From Roseburia sp. (GTDB lineage: Bacteria; Bacillota; Clostridia; Lachnospirales; Lachnospiraceae): a DNA stretch of 36,088 nucleotides. How positions within the stretch are numbered: the stretch's first letter is position 1; every line of letters begins with the position of its first letter. The notes under the pieces were generated by a model. That model saw only the letters and a list, made by a program, of their open reading frames with translations, had not been told where the DNA came from and did not search any database. The stretch is taken from positions 1 through 36,088 of the forward strand of contig JAMOZS010000027.1 in the NCBI GenBank assembly GCA_023667765.1, given 5' to 3'. Positions 9,482 to 17,712 of this stretch are shown here, piece by piece. Position numbers and translations under genes: made by a program.

Positions 9482-9721
9482 ATGGAGCGTTGCAGATTTG
9501 GCGGAACGGTAATTGATTCGGCTGGTTATGATGCTCAATGCGCGATTCTCGAGATTGAGTTTGCCAGGGATGGTCAGATATGGCAATATGCGGGAGTACC
9601 GGAGGAAATCTGGTATTGTCTGAAAAAGGGGGATATGCCGGATTGCTTTTTTCATAAGTTTATTAAAGGGCAATATACCGAGAGTCGGATTTGTGCCGCA
9701 AAGCGGCAAATTCCTCTGTGA
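9482..9721 (+). CDS. KTSC domain protein
   Basis: The 79-residue product matches the KTSC domain across residues 10-68: VIDSAGYDAQCAILEIEF, then WQYAGVPEEIW, then FFHKFIKGQY. The known KTSC core is about 60 residues and is found alone or attached to lysyl-tRNA synthetase-like and nucleic-acid proteins; its function is undefined. GGAGGTGG at 9467-9474 gives a strong ribosome binding site 7 bases before the start, which rejects the longer ATG at 9398. The last 11 codons and stop lie inside repeat copy A (9689-9780), so the C-terminal CAAKRQIPL is probably repeat-derived. Confidence 0.75.
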   Translation: MERCRFGGTVIDSAGYDAQCAILEIEFARDGQIWQYAGVPEEIWYCLKKGDMPDCFFHKFIKGQYTESRICAAKRQIPL

Positions 9722-9780
9722 ATCTCTGTGTACATCTGCCGGAGATAAGAATGGGCTGATTTCATCAGCACTTCCTTAGA
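9689..9780. repeat. Intergenic repeat R2, copy A
   Basis: About 92 bases closely matching 9958-10049. It starts with a GCCGC-AAA-GCGGC hairpin and ends with a decayed version of the hairpin seen in copy B. It overlaps the 3' end of the KTSC gene. Confidence 0.85.
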
Positions 9781-9809
9781 ATAAGTCAGAAAAGAAAAAA
9801 GGAAAGGAT

Positions 9810-9842
9810 ATAAAAGAGGCTGCGCAGAACAGTCTCTTTTAT
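9810..9842 (+). terminator. Terminator after the KTSC gene
   Basis: ATAAAAGAGGCTG (9810-9822) pairs with CAGTCTCTTTTAT (9830-9842), a 13-bp stem with one G:T pair and a 7-base loop; T-rich sequence follows. Confidence 0.8.
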
Positions 9843-9888
9843 TGTCGGATAAATATTTTATTTTTTTCTTTCCCTGAAAACAGGAATA

Positions 9889-9897
9889 TGCTATACT
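9889..9897 (+). promoter_or_regulatory. Extended -10 promoter for the deacetylase gene
   Basis: TGCTATACT is an extended -10 box. The sequence 17 bases upstream, TTTCCC, is a poor -35. The implied leader of about 175 bases holds two perfect hairpins (9925-9950 and 10015-10049). Confidence 0.55.
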
Positions 9898-9924
9898 AAA
9901 ATGTACAGGATTGAGTACACGTTA

Positions 9925-9950
9925 GGGAAACGCTGATTAAAGCGTTTCCC
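9925..9950 (+). other. Leader hairpin
   Basis: GGGAAACGCT (9925-9934) and AGCGTTTCCC (9941-9950) form a perfect 10-bp stem with a 6-base loop and no T run after it. Confidence 0.7.
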
Positions 9951-9957
9951 GCACCGA

Positions 9958-10049
9958 ATTTGCGCCGCAAAGCGGCAAATTCTCCTGCAAATCCGTGTGC
10001 ATCTGCCGGAGGCTCTAAGGAAGGGCTGGTTTCATCAGCCCTTCCTTAG
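9958..10049. repeat. Intergenic repeat R2, copy B
   Basis: Second copy of the repeat at 9689-9780. It ends in a perfect 14-bp hairpin, CTAAGGAAGGGCTG (10015-10028) with CAGCCCTTCCTTAG (10036-10049), followed by no T run. The deacetylase start codon is 29 bases downstream. Confidence 0.85.
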
Positions 10050-10078
10050 GTAATGGTAATTTTGGAAGGGAAAGGATT

Positions 10079-11059
10079 ATGTCAGATAAGGCATGCAGGG
10101 ATGCGGCCTACAGGCGTAGGCGTGTACAAAGGTTGAAAAAGCTGATTATTCTGATGCTGATAACGGCTATTTTGGTGCCATGGGTATTGTGTGTGGCTTT
10201 ATTGATAAGATTCCGGACCCTGGAGCAGAGCATCCGGGAGCTTGAAAAACGGCTGCTTCTGATGCAGGAACAGACTGCCTCCCGGGAAGCGGAGCATCAG
10301 GACGAGGAAAGCCGGAAGGCTTCCGAGGATACGCGGGACAGTCAAACTTTGGTCAAACCGTCTGCCGAAGAGGCGAAACGAGAGCAGGCACCGGAGCCGG
10401 AAGAAACAGTCTATAAGCACAAGGTTTATCTGACCTTTGACGACGGCCCCAGTACCAATACGGATGAGATTTTAGATATTCTGGACAGGTATGGGGTAAA
10501 GGCAACTTTTTTTGTGGTGGGAAAGGAGGATGAACATTCCAGGGAAAGGCTGAGACGAATTGTGGAGGAGGGGCATACATTGGGTATGCATTCTTACAGC
10601 CATGTTTATCGGGAAATTTACAGCTCGGAGGAGGCGTTCGCGGAGGATTTTCAAAAACTGCGTCAACTTCTTTATGATGCGACGGGGGTGGAGTGCAGTC
10701 ATTATCGTTTCCCGGGCGGAAGCTCCAATACTGTCAGCAGTCTGGATATGAAAGTTTTTGTGGAATATCTGAATCAGGAGGGCGTTGTGTTTCATGATTG
10801 GAACGTATCGTCAGGGGATGCAGGCAGCAGACTTCTTGATGTGGATACGGTGGTAAATAATTGTACCCGGGATATTCTGAAGCGGGAGACTTCGGTGGTA
10901 TTGCTGCATGATTCGGCGGATAAGCCGACGACGGTGGAAGCGTTGCCGGCCATTATTGAGACGATTCAGGCTATGGAGGATACGGTGCTTTTGCCTGTCA
11001 CGGAGGATATGAAGCCCGTTCAACATATACATGTGGAAGTGACAGAGGACACTTATTAA
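10079..11059 (+). CDS. Membrane-anchored polysaccharide deacetylase (NodB family)
   Basis: The 326-residue protein has a basic N-terminus, one membrane helix (about 21-43), a short coiled coil (46-66), a charged linker to 112, and an extracellular NodB domain (115-300). Catalytic motifs are present: TFDDGPS with D121 and metal ligand D122; H171-x3-H175; RFPGG at 210-214; D240-W-N; and LLHD with H277. Family role: removal of acetyl groups from N-acetylglucosamine in peptidoglycan, or another surface glycan, as in PgdA. It starts after AAAGG, 4 bases upstream. The bactofilin gene begins 20 bases after the stop, so the two are likely co-transcribed. Confidence 0.92.
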   Translation: MSDKACRDAAYRRRRVQRLKKLIILMLITAILVPWVLCVALLIRFRTLEQSIRELEKRLLLMQEQTASREAEHQDEESRKASEDTRDSQTLVKPSAEEAKREQAPEPEETVYKHKVYLTFDDGPSTNTDEILDILDRYGVKATFFVVGKEDEHSRERLRRIVEEGHTLGMHSYSHVYREIYSSEEAFAEDFQKLRQLLYDATGVECSHYRFPGGSSNTVSSLDMKVFVEYLNQEGVVFHDWNVSSGDAGSRLLDVDTVVNNCTRDILKRETSVVLLHDSADKPTTVEALPAIIETIQAMEDTVLLPVTEDMKPVQHIHVEVTEDTY

Positions 11060-11079
11060 GGAATGGAGGTATAAGATAC

Positions 11080-12153
11080 ATGGGTTTTTTCTCGGATTTA
11101 AAAGAGGATTTATCTCAGGCAGTAAACGAATTGATGCCGGAAGAGACAAGTGTGGAAAAAGAAGTACAGGAGGCGATTTCGGAGGGAGCGGAACCGGTTG
11201 GTGAAGTTTCTTTGGAAGAAATGCTGCAGAATATTGATTCCATCCAGCTTCCGGAGGAAATGCAGCAGGTGGAAGGGCCGTCGGAGCCAAAGGAGGAGAA
11301 GTCTGCGGAGCCTGAGCCGTCGGAGCCAAAAGAGGAGACATTCGAAGCGGCGCAGGAAATTTCGGAGCCGGAGCAGGAGGCTTTGGAGCCGGAGCAGAGT
11401 TCCCCGGATTTGGAGCAGGAGCTGGTGGCGGCCTTTGGCGCATCCGAGGATGAGGAAACGGCAGAGAATTATCTGGAGGATTTAAAGGACTTCCTGGAGC
11501 GACAGGAGGGTGAAGAGTCCTGGGACAATGGGCAGGAAACGGAGTATGAGACGCCGGATTTATCAGTAGTGACAGACCAGGCGGATACGGAAGCAGCGGA
11601 AACTATAGTGGAGGAAAGAAAAGGAGAGGACATTAAGATGGACAGCTTTACAACAAAAAAGGTATCGGACGAGACTGCAGTTATCACCGCGGGAATGACG
11701 GTGGTAGGTGATATTTCATCGGAGGGTTCCATAGATGTAATTGGTAACATCACCGGAAATATTGACGTATTGGGCAAGATTAATGTAACAGGTTATATTA
11801 ACGGTAATTCAAAAGCTGCTGAAATCTATGCGGAGGGCGCAAAGGTCAACGGAGAGGTGGTCAGTGAGGGCGCTGTGAAAATTGGCGCAAGTTCTGTAAT
11901 TATCGGAAATATTACGGCGGCCAGCGCAGCTATTGCGGGGGCGGTAAAGGGTGATATAGACGTACAGGGACCTGTGGTGCTGGATGCGACCGCTATTGTA
12001 ATGGGTAATATCAAGTCCAAGTCCGTGCAGATTAATAACGGTGCGGTGATAGAGGGTATGTGCTCTCAGTGCTATGCGGACGTCAGTCCTACCTCTTTCT
12101 TCAGTGACTATAAGATGGATAAGGCAGACAAGAAGGATAAAAAGGAAAAATAA
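11080..12153 (+). CDS. Bactofilin-like protein with long acidic N-terminal region
   Basis: The 357-residue product has two parts. Residues 1-186 are extremely Glu-rich and low in complexity, with repeated SEPKEE and EPEQE units. Residues 198-332 form a bactofilin (DUF583) beta-helix of repeating G-x-I-x-V-x-G steps, such as GNITGNIDVLGKINVTG. The tail is Lys/Asp-rich. Bactofilins polymerise without nucleotide and scaffold cell-shape or cell-wall enzymes; typical members are 120-200 residues, so the acidic region is an addition. An internal ATG at 11638 has its own strong ribosome binding site (see separate entry). It sits between a cell-wall deacetylase and pyrH. Confidence 0.85.
   Translation: MGFFSDLKEDLSQAVNELMPEETSVEKEVQEAISEGAEPVGEVSLEEMLQNIDSIQLPEEMQQVEGPSEPKEEKSAEPEPSEPKEETFEAAQEISEPEQEALEPEQSSPDLEQELVAAFGASEDEETAENYLEDLKDFLERQEGEESWDNGQETEYETPDLSVVTDQADTEAAETIVEERKGEDIKMDSFTTKKVSDETAVITAGMTVVGDISSEGSIDVIGNITGNIDVLGKINVTGYINGNSKAAEIYAEGAKVNGEVVSEGAVKIGASSVIIGNITAASAAIAGAVKGDIDVQGPVVLDATAIVMGNIKSKSVQINNGAVIEGMCSQCYADVSPTSFFSDYKMDKADKKDKKEK
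11621..11640 (+). promoter_or_regulatory. Internal ribosome binding site and start inside the bactofilin gene
   Basis: AAGGAGAGG (11621-11629) lies 8 bases before an in-frame ATG (11638). Translation from here gives 171 residues beginning MDSFTTKKVSDE, which is just the bactofilin core. Suggests two protein forms from one gene. Confidence 0.55.
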
Positions 12154-12155
12154 TA

Positions 12156-12863
12156 ATGAGGGATATGATGAGAAGAATCTTACTGAAGTTAAGTGGTGAA
12201 GCTTTAGCGGGTGAGAAAAAGACGGGATTTGATGAGGAAACAGTCAGAAAAGTGGCTCTACAGGTAAAGGAGTTGATTGCCGAAGGGCTTCAGGTGGGAA
12301 TTGTCATTGGAGGCGGTAACTTCTGGAGAGGCAGGTCAAGCGAGAATATTGACCGCACGAAGGCAGACCAGATTGGCATGCTGGCAACGGTCATGAATTG
12401 TATTTATGTGTCCGAGATTTTCCGCTCCGTGGGAATGAAAACCAATATTCTGACGCCCTTTGAATGCGGTTCCTTCACCAAGCTGTTTTCCAAGGACCGG
12501 GCGAACAAGTACTTTGAAAAGGGTATGGTGGTGTTTTTTGCCGGGGGTACGGGACATCCTTATTTTTCTACGGATACCGGCGTGGTGCTGCGGGCTGTGG
12601 AGGTGGACGCAGATGCGATTCTTCTGGCGAAGTCCATTGATGGCGTATACAGTGATGACCCCAATAAGAATCCGGCCGCAGTAAAATATGAAGAATTGAC
12701 CATTGACGAGGTTATCGCACAGAATCTGCAGGTGGTGGATATGACGGCTTCTATATTGGCTCGCGATAACAGAATGCCGATGCGTGTGTTCGGCCTCAAT
12801 GAGGAGAACAGCATTGTAAACGCTGTCAGGGGTGAATTCAGCGGCACAAGGATTAATGTGTGA
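12156..12863 (+). CDS. pyrH: UMP kinase PyrH
   Basis: The 235-residue protein belongs to the amino-acid-kinase fold: ILLKLSGEAL near the N-terminus, VIGGGNFWRG for phosphate binding (about residues 48-58), GGTGHPYFSTDT (about 130-141), and VDMTASILARDNRMPMRVF near the end. It makes UDP from UMP for nucleotide and cell-wall precursor supply. The gene begins 2 bases after the bactofilin stop. ATGs at 12165 and 12168 are alternative starts, better placed relative to GAGGG at 12158-12162. pyrH-frr is a conserved pair. Confidence 0.97.
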   Translation: MRDMMRRILLKLSGEALAGEKKTGFDEETVRKVALQVKELIAEGLQVGIVIGGGNFWRGRSSENIDRTKADQIGMLATVMNCIYVSEIFRSVGMKTNILTPFECGSFTKLFSKDRANKYFEKGMVVFFAGGTGHPYFSTDTGVVLRAVEVDADAILLAKSIDGVYSDDPNKNPAAVKYEELTIDEVIAQNLQVVDMTASILARDNRMPMRVFGLNEENSIVNAVRGEFSGTRINV

Positions 12864-12906
12864 CATATGATGCGCAGAGAATGGCGCAGGAATGAGGGAA
12901 AATAGA

Positions 12907-13458
12907 ATGGATGAGAGATTAAAACAATATGACGATAAGATGAGAAAGACCTATGAATATCTGGAGGCGGACTACGCGGGCATTCGTGCGGGTCGTGCCA
13001 ATCCTCATGTGCTGGATAAGCTGCGTGTGGATTATTACGGTACGCCCACGCCTATTCAGCAGGTGGGCAATATTACCGTGCCGGAGGCGCGTATTATTCA
13101 GATAGCTCCTTGGGAAAAATCCCTGATTCGGGAGATTGAGAAAGCAATTATGACCTCCGATATCGGCATCAATCCTTCCAATGACGGAAATGTTATCCGT
13201 CTGGTGTTTCCGGAGCTTACCGAGGAGCGCAGAAAGGATTTGGTTAAGGATGTGAGGAAGAAGGCTGAGGACGGTAAGGTGGCTGTCCGCAATATCCGCA
13301 GGGACGGCAATGATGCGTTTAAGAAGCTGGCAAAGGCGGAGATTTCAGAGGATGAGGTGAAGCAGTTGGAGGAGCAGCTGCAGAAGCTGACGGATAAGTA
13401 TATTAAGGATATTGACAACCTGATGGACACCAAGTCCAAGGAGATTATGACAGTATAG
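12907..13458 (+). CDS. frr: Ribosome recycling factor
   Basis: The 183-residue protein matches the usual 185: MDERLKQYDDKM start, the IRAGRANPHVLDKLRVDYYG segment (key part RAGRANP), PEARIIQIAPWE, and DVRKKAEDGKVAVRNIRRD. It splits post-termination ribosomes together with EF-G. The start at 12907 has GAGGG at 12894-12898; the in-frame ATG at 12892 overlaps that site. 43 bases separate it from pyrH. Confidence 0.97.
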   Translation: MDERLKQYDDKMRKTYEYLEADYAGIRAGRANPHVLDKLRVDYYGTPTPIQQVGNITVPEARIIQIAPWEKSLIREIEKAIMTSDIGINPSNDGNVIRLVFPELTEERRKDLVKDVRKKAEDGKVAVRNIRRDGNDAFKKLAKAEISEDEVKQLEEQLQKLTDKYIKDIDNLMDTKSKEIMTV

Positions 13459-13472
13459 AAAATGGCGAAATG

Positions 13473-13500
13473 AGGGCGGGTGGTCGAATCCGCCCTTGTT
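13473..13500 (+). terminator. Weak terminator or attenuator between frr and uppS
   Basis: AGGGCGGGT (13473-13481) pairs with ATCCGCCCT (13488-13496), with one G:T pair and a 6-base loop, then TGTTTTC. It may reduce read-through into uppS. Confidence 0.5.
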
Positions 13501-13525
13501 TTCGGATGCTTGAGGATTAGATTGT

Positions 13526-14245
13526 ATGGACGAAAAATTAAAGATGCCCCGTCATGTGGCGATTATTCTGGACGGAAACGGCAGATGGGCCAAGGCAAAG
13601 GGAATGCCCCGGAATTATGGGCATGCACAGGGAGCAAAGACTGTGGAGGTCATCTGTGAGGAGGCTTACAGAATGGGCATACAGTATCTGACGGTTTATG
13701 CATTCTCCACGGAAAACTGGAATCGCCCCCAGGACGAGGTGGACGCTCTGATGAAGCTGCTTCGGAATTATATGAAAACCTGCTTAAAGACAGCGGAAAA
13801 AAACCGTATGTGCGTGCGTGTGTTGGGAGACAAATCCCGGTTGGACGAGGATCTGCGCACCAGAATAGCGGAATTGGAGGAGGCCACCAGGAATAACGAC
13901 GGCCTTCATTTTCAGGTTGCGCTGAATTACGGAGGAAAGGATGAGCTCGTCAGAGCCGTCCGTAAGCTGGCGGGAAAGGTGCAGGCGGGGGAGCTAAGGC
14001 CCGATGAGATTGACGAGGTCTGGGTGGATTCTGCGCTGGATACGGCGGGACTGCCTGAGCCGGACTTGTTGATTCGTACCTGTAATGAGCAGCGTATCTC
14101 TAATTTTCTGCTGTGGCAGCTCGCCTATACGGAATTTTATTTTACGCCTGTTCCATGGCCGGATTTTACCAAAGAAGAATTGATAAAAGCTGTGGAGGCA
14201 TATAATCATAGAGACAGAAGGTACGGCGGTCTGAAGGAGGAGTAG
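13526..14245 (+). CDS. uppS: Undecaprenyl diphosphate synthase (cis-prenyltransferase)
   Basis: The 239-residue product carries the conserved block ILDGNGRWAKAKGMPRNYGH (Asp near residue 14), then FSTENWNRPQDEV, and the C-terminal RTCNEQRISNFLLWQLAYTE. It condenses isopentenyl diphosphate units to the C55 carrier for peptidoglycan and teichoic acid synthesis. It stands at the head of uppS-cdsA-dxr-rseP, a common bacterial cluster. One divergence: the C-terminal motif reads RTCNEQRISNF, where RTSGEQRLSNF is more usual. Confidence 0.97.
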   Translation: MDEKLKMPRHVAIILDGNGRWAKAKGMPRNYGHAQGAKTVEVICEEAYRMGIQYLTVYAFSTENWNRPQDEVDALMKLLRNYMKTCLKTAEKNRMCVRVLGDKSRLDEDLRTRIAELEEATRNNDGLHFQVALNYGGKDELVRAVRKLAGKVQAGELRPDEIDEVWVDSALDTAGLPEPDLLIRTCNEQRISNFLLWQLAYTEFYFTPVPWPDFTKEELIKAVEAYNHRDRRYGGLKEE

Positions 14246-14248
14246 GTT

Positions 14249-15115
14249 ATGTTTGTAACCAGACTTATCAGCGGGATTGTCTTATTGATAATAGCTGTTT
14301 TTGCAATGAGTATGGGAAATATATGGCTGATACTGCCTTTGGTTCTCATTTCCCTGACGGCCTACAGAGAATTGACGAAGGCTTTGGGGTGCGGGGAGAA
14401 TAGCAGGCGTTTGAATGCCTTGGAGGCAGTAGGGCTTCTGGGGGTGGCGGCCTATTATGGAATGGCCTGGCTGGTGGCAATAGAAGGAAAGGATTCGGCG
14501 CTTCTTTTAGCATGCATCATGTTTGTATTTATGGCGCAGATGCTTCTGTATGTGGTAAGGTTTCCGAAATACCGGGACAGTCAGGTGATGGCGGCTTTTT
14601 TTTCCTTTCTGTATGCGCCGGTGATGCTTTCCTTTGTTTTTTTGACGAGAGAGCTTAGCTTTGGACTTGGCTTTTATATGGTATGGCTGATTTTAATCAG
14701 TTCCTGGGGCTGCGATACCTGTGCCTATGCGGTGGGGGTGTTGATTGGAAAACATAAGATTTTTCCGGTGCTGAGTCCCAAGAAATCTCTGGAGGGCTGT
14801 ATCGGAGGCGTTGCGGGAGCGGCGTTGATTGGCGGTCTGTACGGTTATTTTGTGGTGGAGCCCTCTATACTTAGGGAGGGCAGCTTTGACTTTCCGGTGT
14901 GGGCAGTTCTTGCCTTTATCTGTGCGGCGGGCGCTGTTATGAGTATGGTGGGTGATTTGGCAGCGTCGGCCATTAAGAGGAATCATGAAATTAAGGATTA
15001 CGGGAAATTGATTCCGGGCCATGGAGGAATTATGGACCGGTTTGACAGCATGATTGTCACGGCGCCGATGACGTATTTTCTGGCCCTTATGCTGTTGGAG
15101 GTCATGATGCGGTAA
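14249..15115 (+). CDS. cdsA: Phosphatidate cytidylyltransferase
   Basis: The 288-residue membrane protein has about eight hydrophobic helices and the C-terminal CDP-diacylglycerol synthase signature, running from KRNHEIKDYGKLIPGHGG to MDRFDSM. The DTCAYAVGVLIGKHK segment and SPKKSLEGCIGG match the family. It makes CDP-diacylglycerol from phosphatidate and CTP. The start is 3 bases after the uppS stop with AAGGAGGAG immediately before, so it is co-translated with uppS. Confidence 0.96.
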   Translation: MFVTRLISGIVLLIIAVFAMSMGNIWLILPLVLISLTAYRELTKALGCGENSRRLNALEAVGLLGVAAYYGMAWLVAIEGKDSALLLACIMFVFMAQMLLYVVRFPKYRDSQVMAAFFSFLYAPVMLSFVFLTRELSFGLGFYMVWLILISSWGCDTCAYAVGVLIGKHKIFPVLSPKKSLEGCIGGVAGAALIGGLYGYFVVEPSILREGSFDFPVWAVLAFICAAGAVMSMVGDLAASAIKRNHEIKDYGKLIPGHGGIMDRFDSMIVTAPMTYFLALMLLEVMMR

Positions 15116-15210
15116 TGCCCTTGCCTGCGGCGGCGTCCTGCGGGAAAGAGCGTGCAGAGCCTGTGCTATCAGGCGGTATAGACTGAGGGATACATGGAAG
15201 GAAAACGACA

Positions 15211-16380
15211 ATGGACGATGTGAAAAAAATAGCCATCTTGGGCTCCACGGGCTCTATCGGAACCCAGACCCTGGAAATCGTGAGAGCCAATGCCGATTTA
15301 CAGGTACTGGCATTGGCGGCCGGCAGCAATGTGGAGAAAATGGAGCGTCAAATCAGGGAATTTCATCCTCTGACGGCCGGTATGTGGTCTGAGGAGGCTG
15401 CTGCGGATTTGGGAAGCAGGGTGGCGGATTTACCGGTAAAAATTGTCTCCGGTATGGACGGCCTGTTAGAGATTGCCACCATGTCAGGGGTGGAGGTATT
15501 AGTGGCGGCGGTAGTGGGAATGATTGGTATCAGACCTACAATAGCGGCGATAGAGGCGGGGAAGGACATTGCCCTTGCCAACAAGGAGACGCTGGTGACG
15601 GCGGGACATTTGATTATGCCGCTGGCAAAAGAACGCGGAGTGTCCGTGCTGCCGGTAGACAGTGAACACAGCGCAATTTTCCAATCGCTGCAGGGACAAC
15701 CGCAAGGGCGTGTCTCAAAGATCCTGCTGACAGCCTCGGGAGGGCCCTTTCGGGGACGGACGAAGGCGCAGCTTGCGCATATCCGCCCGGAAGATGCCCT
15801 GAAACATCCCAATTGGGCAATGGGCCAAAAGATTACCATCGATTCCTCCACTATGGTAAACAAGGGTTTGGAGGTCATGGAAGCAAAGTGGCTTTTTGGC
15901 GTGGAGCTGTCACAGATTCAGGTGGTGGTACATCCCCAAAGCGTTATTCATTCCATGGTGGAGTATGAGGACGGAGCCGTCATGGCCCAGCTGGGAACGC
16001 CGGATATGAGGCTGCCTATCCAGTATGCCCTGTTTTATCCTGACAGGCGCCCCATGCAGGGGAAGCGGGTGGATTTTTTTGAGCTGGGGCAGTTGACCTT
16101 CGAGAAGCCGGATTTGGAGAATTTTGACGGCCTGAGACTGGCATATGAGGCTGCCGGGGCCGGTGGCAGTATGCCTACGGTATACAATGCGGCTAATGAG
16201 AAGGCCGTTGCGCTGTTTCTGAACGGAAGGATTTCTTATTTGCGGATTACGGAGCTGATTGAGGCGGCTATGGCGGCGCACCGGATGATTGCAGAGCCTT
16301 CTCTGGAGCAGATACTGGAGACGGAGGCAGAGGTTTACAGACAGATAGAAAGCCTGTGCGGCAAAATGATAAAATCATGA
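15211..16380 (+). CDS. dxr: 1-deoxy-D-xylulose 5-phosphate reductoisomerase
   Basis: The 389-residue product begins with the NADPH-binding ILGSTGSIGTQTLEIV, has the LANKETLVTAG block (about 110), metal-binding DSEHSAIFQ (about 150), and the active-site region GGPFRGR and HPNWAMGQKITIDS with SSTMVNKGLEV. It commits carbon to the MEP isoprenoid route. Start at 15211 with GGAAGG upstream. The 95 bases after cdsA hold no clear terminator, so it is probably the same operon. Confidence 0.97.
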   Translation: MDDVKKIAILGSTGSIGTQTLEIVRANADLQVLALAAGSNVEKMERQIREFHPLTAGMWSEEAAADLGSRVADLPVKIVSGMDGLLEIATMSGVEVLVAAVVGMIGIRPTIAAIEAGKDIALANKETLVTAGHLIMPLAKERGVSVLPVDSEHSAIFQSLQGQPQGRVSKILLTASGGPFRGRTKAQLAHIRPEDALKHPNWAMGQKITIDSSTMVNKGLEVMEAKWLFGVELSQIQVVVHPQSVIHSMVEYEDGAVMAQLGTPDMRLPIQYALFYPDRRPMQGKRVDFFELGQLTFEKPDLENFDGLRLAYEAAGAGGSMPTVYNAANEKAVALFLNGRISYLRITELIEAAMAAHRMIAEPSLEQILETEAEVYRQIESLCGKMIKS

Positions 16381-16405
16381 ATAAAAAGGGGTAAGATTGC
16401 ATTAG

Positions 16406-17464
16406 ATGGAAACTTTGATATCGCTGATACTGTTTGTAGTGATTTTTGGAATAGTGGTAATTTCTCACGAATTCGGACATTTCCTGTTAGCCAGGGCAAA
16501 TGGAATTCATGTGGTGGAATTTAGTGTGGGTATGGGGCCTACGCTGCTTGGCTTTCACAAGGGAGATACCAAGTATTCTCTGAAGCTTTTTCCCATAGGA
16601 GGCGCCTGTATGTTTGAGGGAGAGGACGGCCTTGAGACGAAGGAGGGGGAGGCCGGGCCCGGAGCATTTCCCAATGCCAATGTGTGGAGCAGGATATCCA
16701 CGGTATTGGCAGGGCCTTTGTTTAATCTGTTTCTGGCGTATATTATGGCCTTTATCATGGTGCAGTTGATTTGGATATGCGACCCGATAGCCCAGAAGGT
16801 GGAGCCGGGCAGCGCCGCCATGGAGGCCGGACTGCAGGACGGCGACCGGATTGTTTCCCTGAATGGGCGAAGCGTTTATCTGTATGAGGAAATTTTGTAT
16901 TTTAACCAGCTGAATAAGGGCAAGGAGTTTACCGTGACATATGAGCGCCAGGGACAGCAGTTTACAACCCGGGTGATGCCGAAATACAGTGAGGAGCAGG
17001 GTCGTTATCTGATGGGGATTTCCAATGGGGATTACTACAAGATAAAAGGGACAGACGGCTTTCGGTATGCCTGGTATGAGGTGCGGGCCAGTCTGATTAA
17101 CACTTACAAGAGCCTGGCGGCGCTGGTGACGGGGGGCGTTTCGCGTAAGGAGGTGGCCGGTCCTGTGGGAATTGCTAATGCGGTGGGAGAGATTTACGAG
17201 CAGACCAAGGAATCCTGGCAGGATGTGATGGTAAACATGATGAACATGATTTTGCTGCTCTCGGTGAATCTGGGTATTCTGAATCTATTGCCGCTGCCGG
17301 CATTGGACGGAGGCAGGCTGGTATTTTTACTGCTGGAGGTAGTCAGAGGCAAGCCCATACCGCCGGAGAAAGAAGGCTTGGTACATTTTATTGGCCTGCT
17401 GTTCTTTATGGTTCTGATGGTATTGGTGTTCTTTAATGATTTGGCAAATATTTTTATAAAATAG
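16406..17464 (+). CDS. rseP: Site-2 intramembrane metalloprotease RseP (M50)
   Basis: The 352-residue protein contains the zinc motif HEFGH (residues 21-25) in the first membrane helix, a PDZ domain (about 130-210, GLQDGDRIVSLNGRSV) and the C-terminal zinc-ligand motif NLLPLPALDGGR. It cuts transmembrane substrates such as anti-sigma factors and signal peptides. The start codon gives the usual family N-terminus, though the nearest AAGGGG is about 14 bases upstream. A terminator follows directly, closing the uppS-rseP block. Confidence 0.96.
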   Translation: METLISLILFVVIFGIVVISHEFGHFLLARANGIHVVEFSVGMGPTLLGFHKGDTKYSLKLFPIGGACMFEGEDGLETKEGEAGPGAFPNANVWSRISTVLAGPLFNLFLAYIMAFIMVQLIWICDPIAQKVEPGSAAMEAGLQDGDRIVSLNGRSVYLYEEILYFNQLNKGKEFTVTYERQGQQFTTRVMPKYSEEQGRYLMGISNGDYYKIKGTDGFRYAWYEVRASLINTYKSLAALVTGGVSRKEVAGPVGIANAVGEIYEQTKESWQDVMVNMMNMILLLSVNLGILNLLPLPALDGGRLVFLLLEVVRGKPIPPEKEGLVHFIGLLFFMVLMVLVFFNDLANIFIK

Positions 17465-17478
17465 ATTTTAATTTTGCG

Positions 17479-17511
17479 AAAAAAGAGTCTTATAAAGAGG
17501 CTCTTTTTTTA
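17479..17511 (+). terminator. Terminator of the uppS-rseP operon
   Basis: An 11-bp stem of AAAAAAGAGTC (17479-17489) and GGCTCTTTTTT (17499-17509), with one G:T pair, followed by T residues. Confidence 0.85.
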
Positions 17512-17626
17512 TATTTTGTAAAATTGGGAAATTATCGAAAAACGGATTATATAAAAATAAAGATGACAAAACAGATTTTCAATAGTGGACAGACAAAAAA
17601 GTTGTCTAAAACCAGGAGAGATTATA

Positions 17627-17655
17627 TTGTAATATTTAGAAAATTATGGTATAGT
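17627..17655 (+). promoter_or_regulatory. Promoter for the EAL/GGDEF gene
   Basis: TTGTAA (17627-17632), 17-base spacer, TATAGT (17650-17655). It shows that codons upstream of about 17660 in the same open frame are not part of the protein. Confidence 0.65.
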
Positions 17656-17712
17656 TATAAGAGTAAAAATTCGGTTTGCGAAGTGGATGGGGTGGTGAAG
17701 GTCTTGAATGAA

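Noticed and set aside
9381-9512. Small frame of 43 codons starting MKKERKWRGIYFAH, with AAGGAG before it
   Set aside because: It overlaps the KTSC gene in another frame and has no recognisable features; the strong KTSC ribosome binding site lies inside it. It could still be a tiny leader gene, but support is too thin.
11080-11640. Frame in the +1 register rich in Arg (RRSQRRRS-type) inside the bactofilin acidic region
   Set aside because: It is the shadow of Glu-rich GAG/GGAG codon runs.
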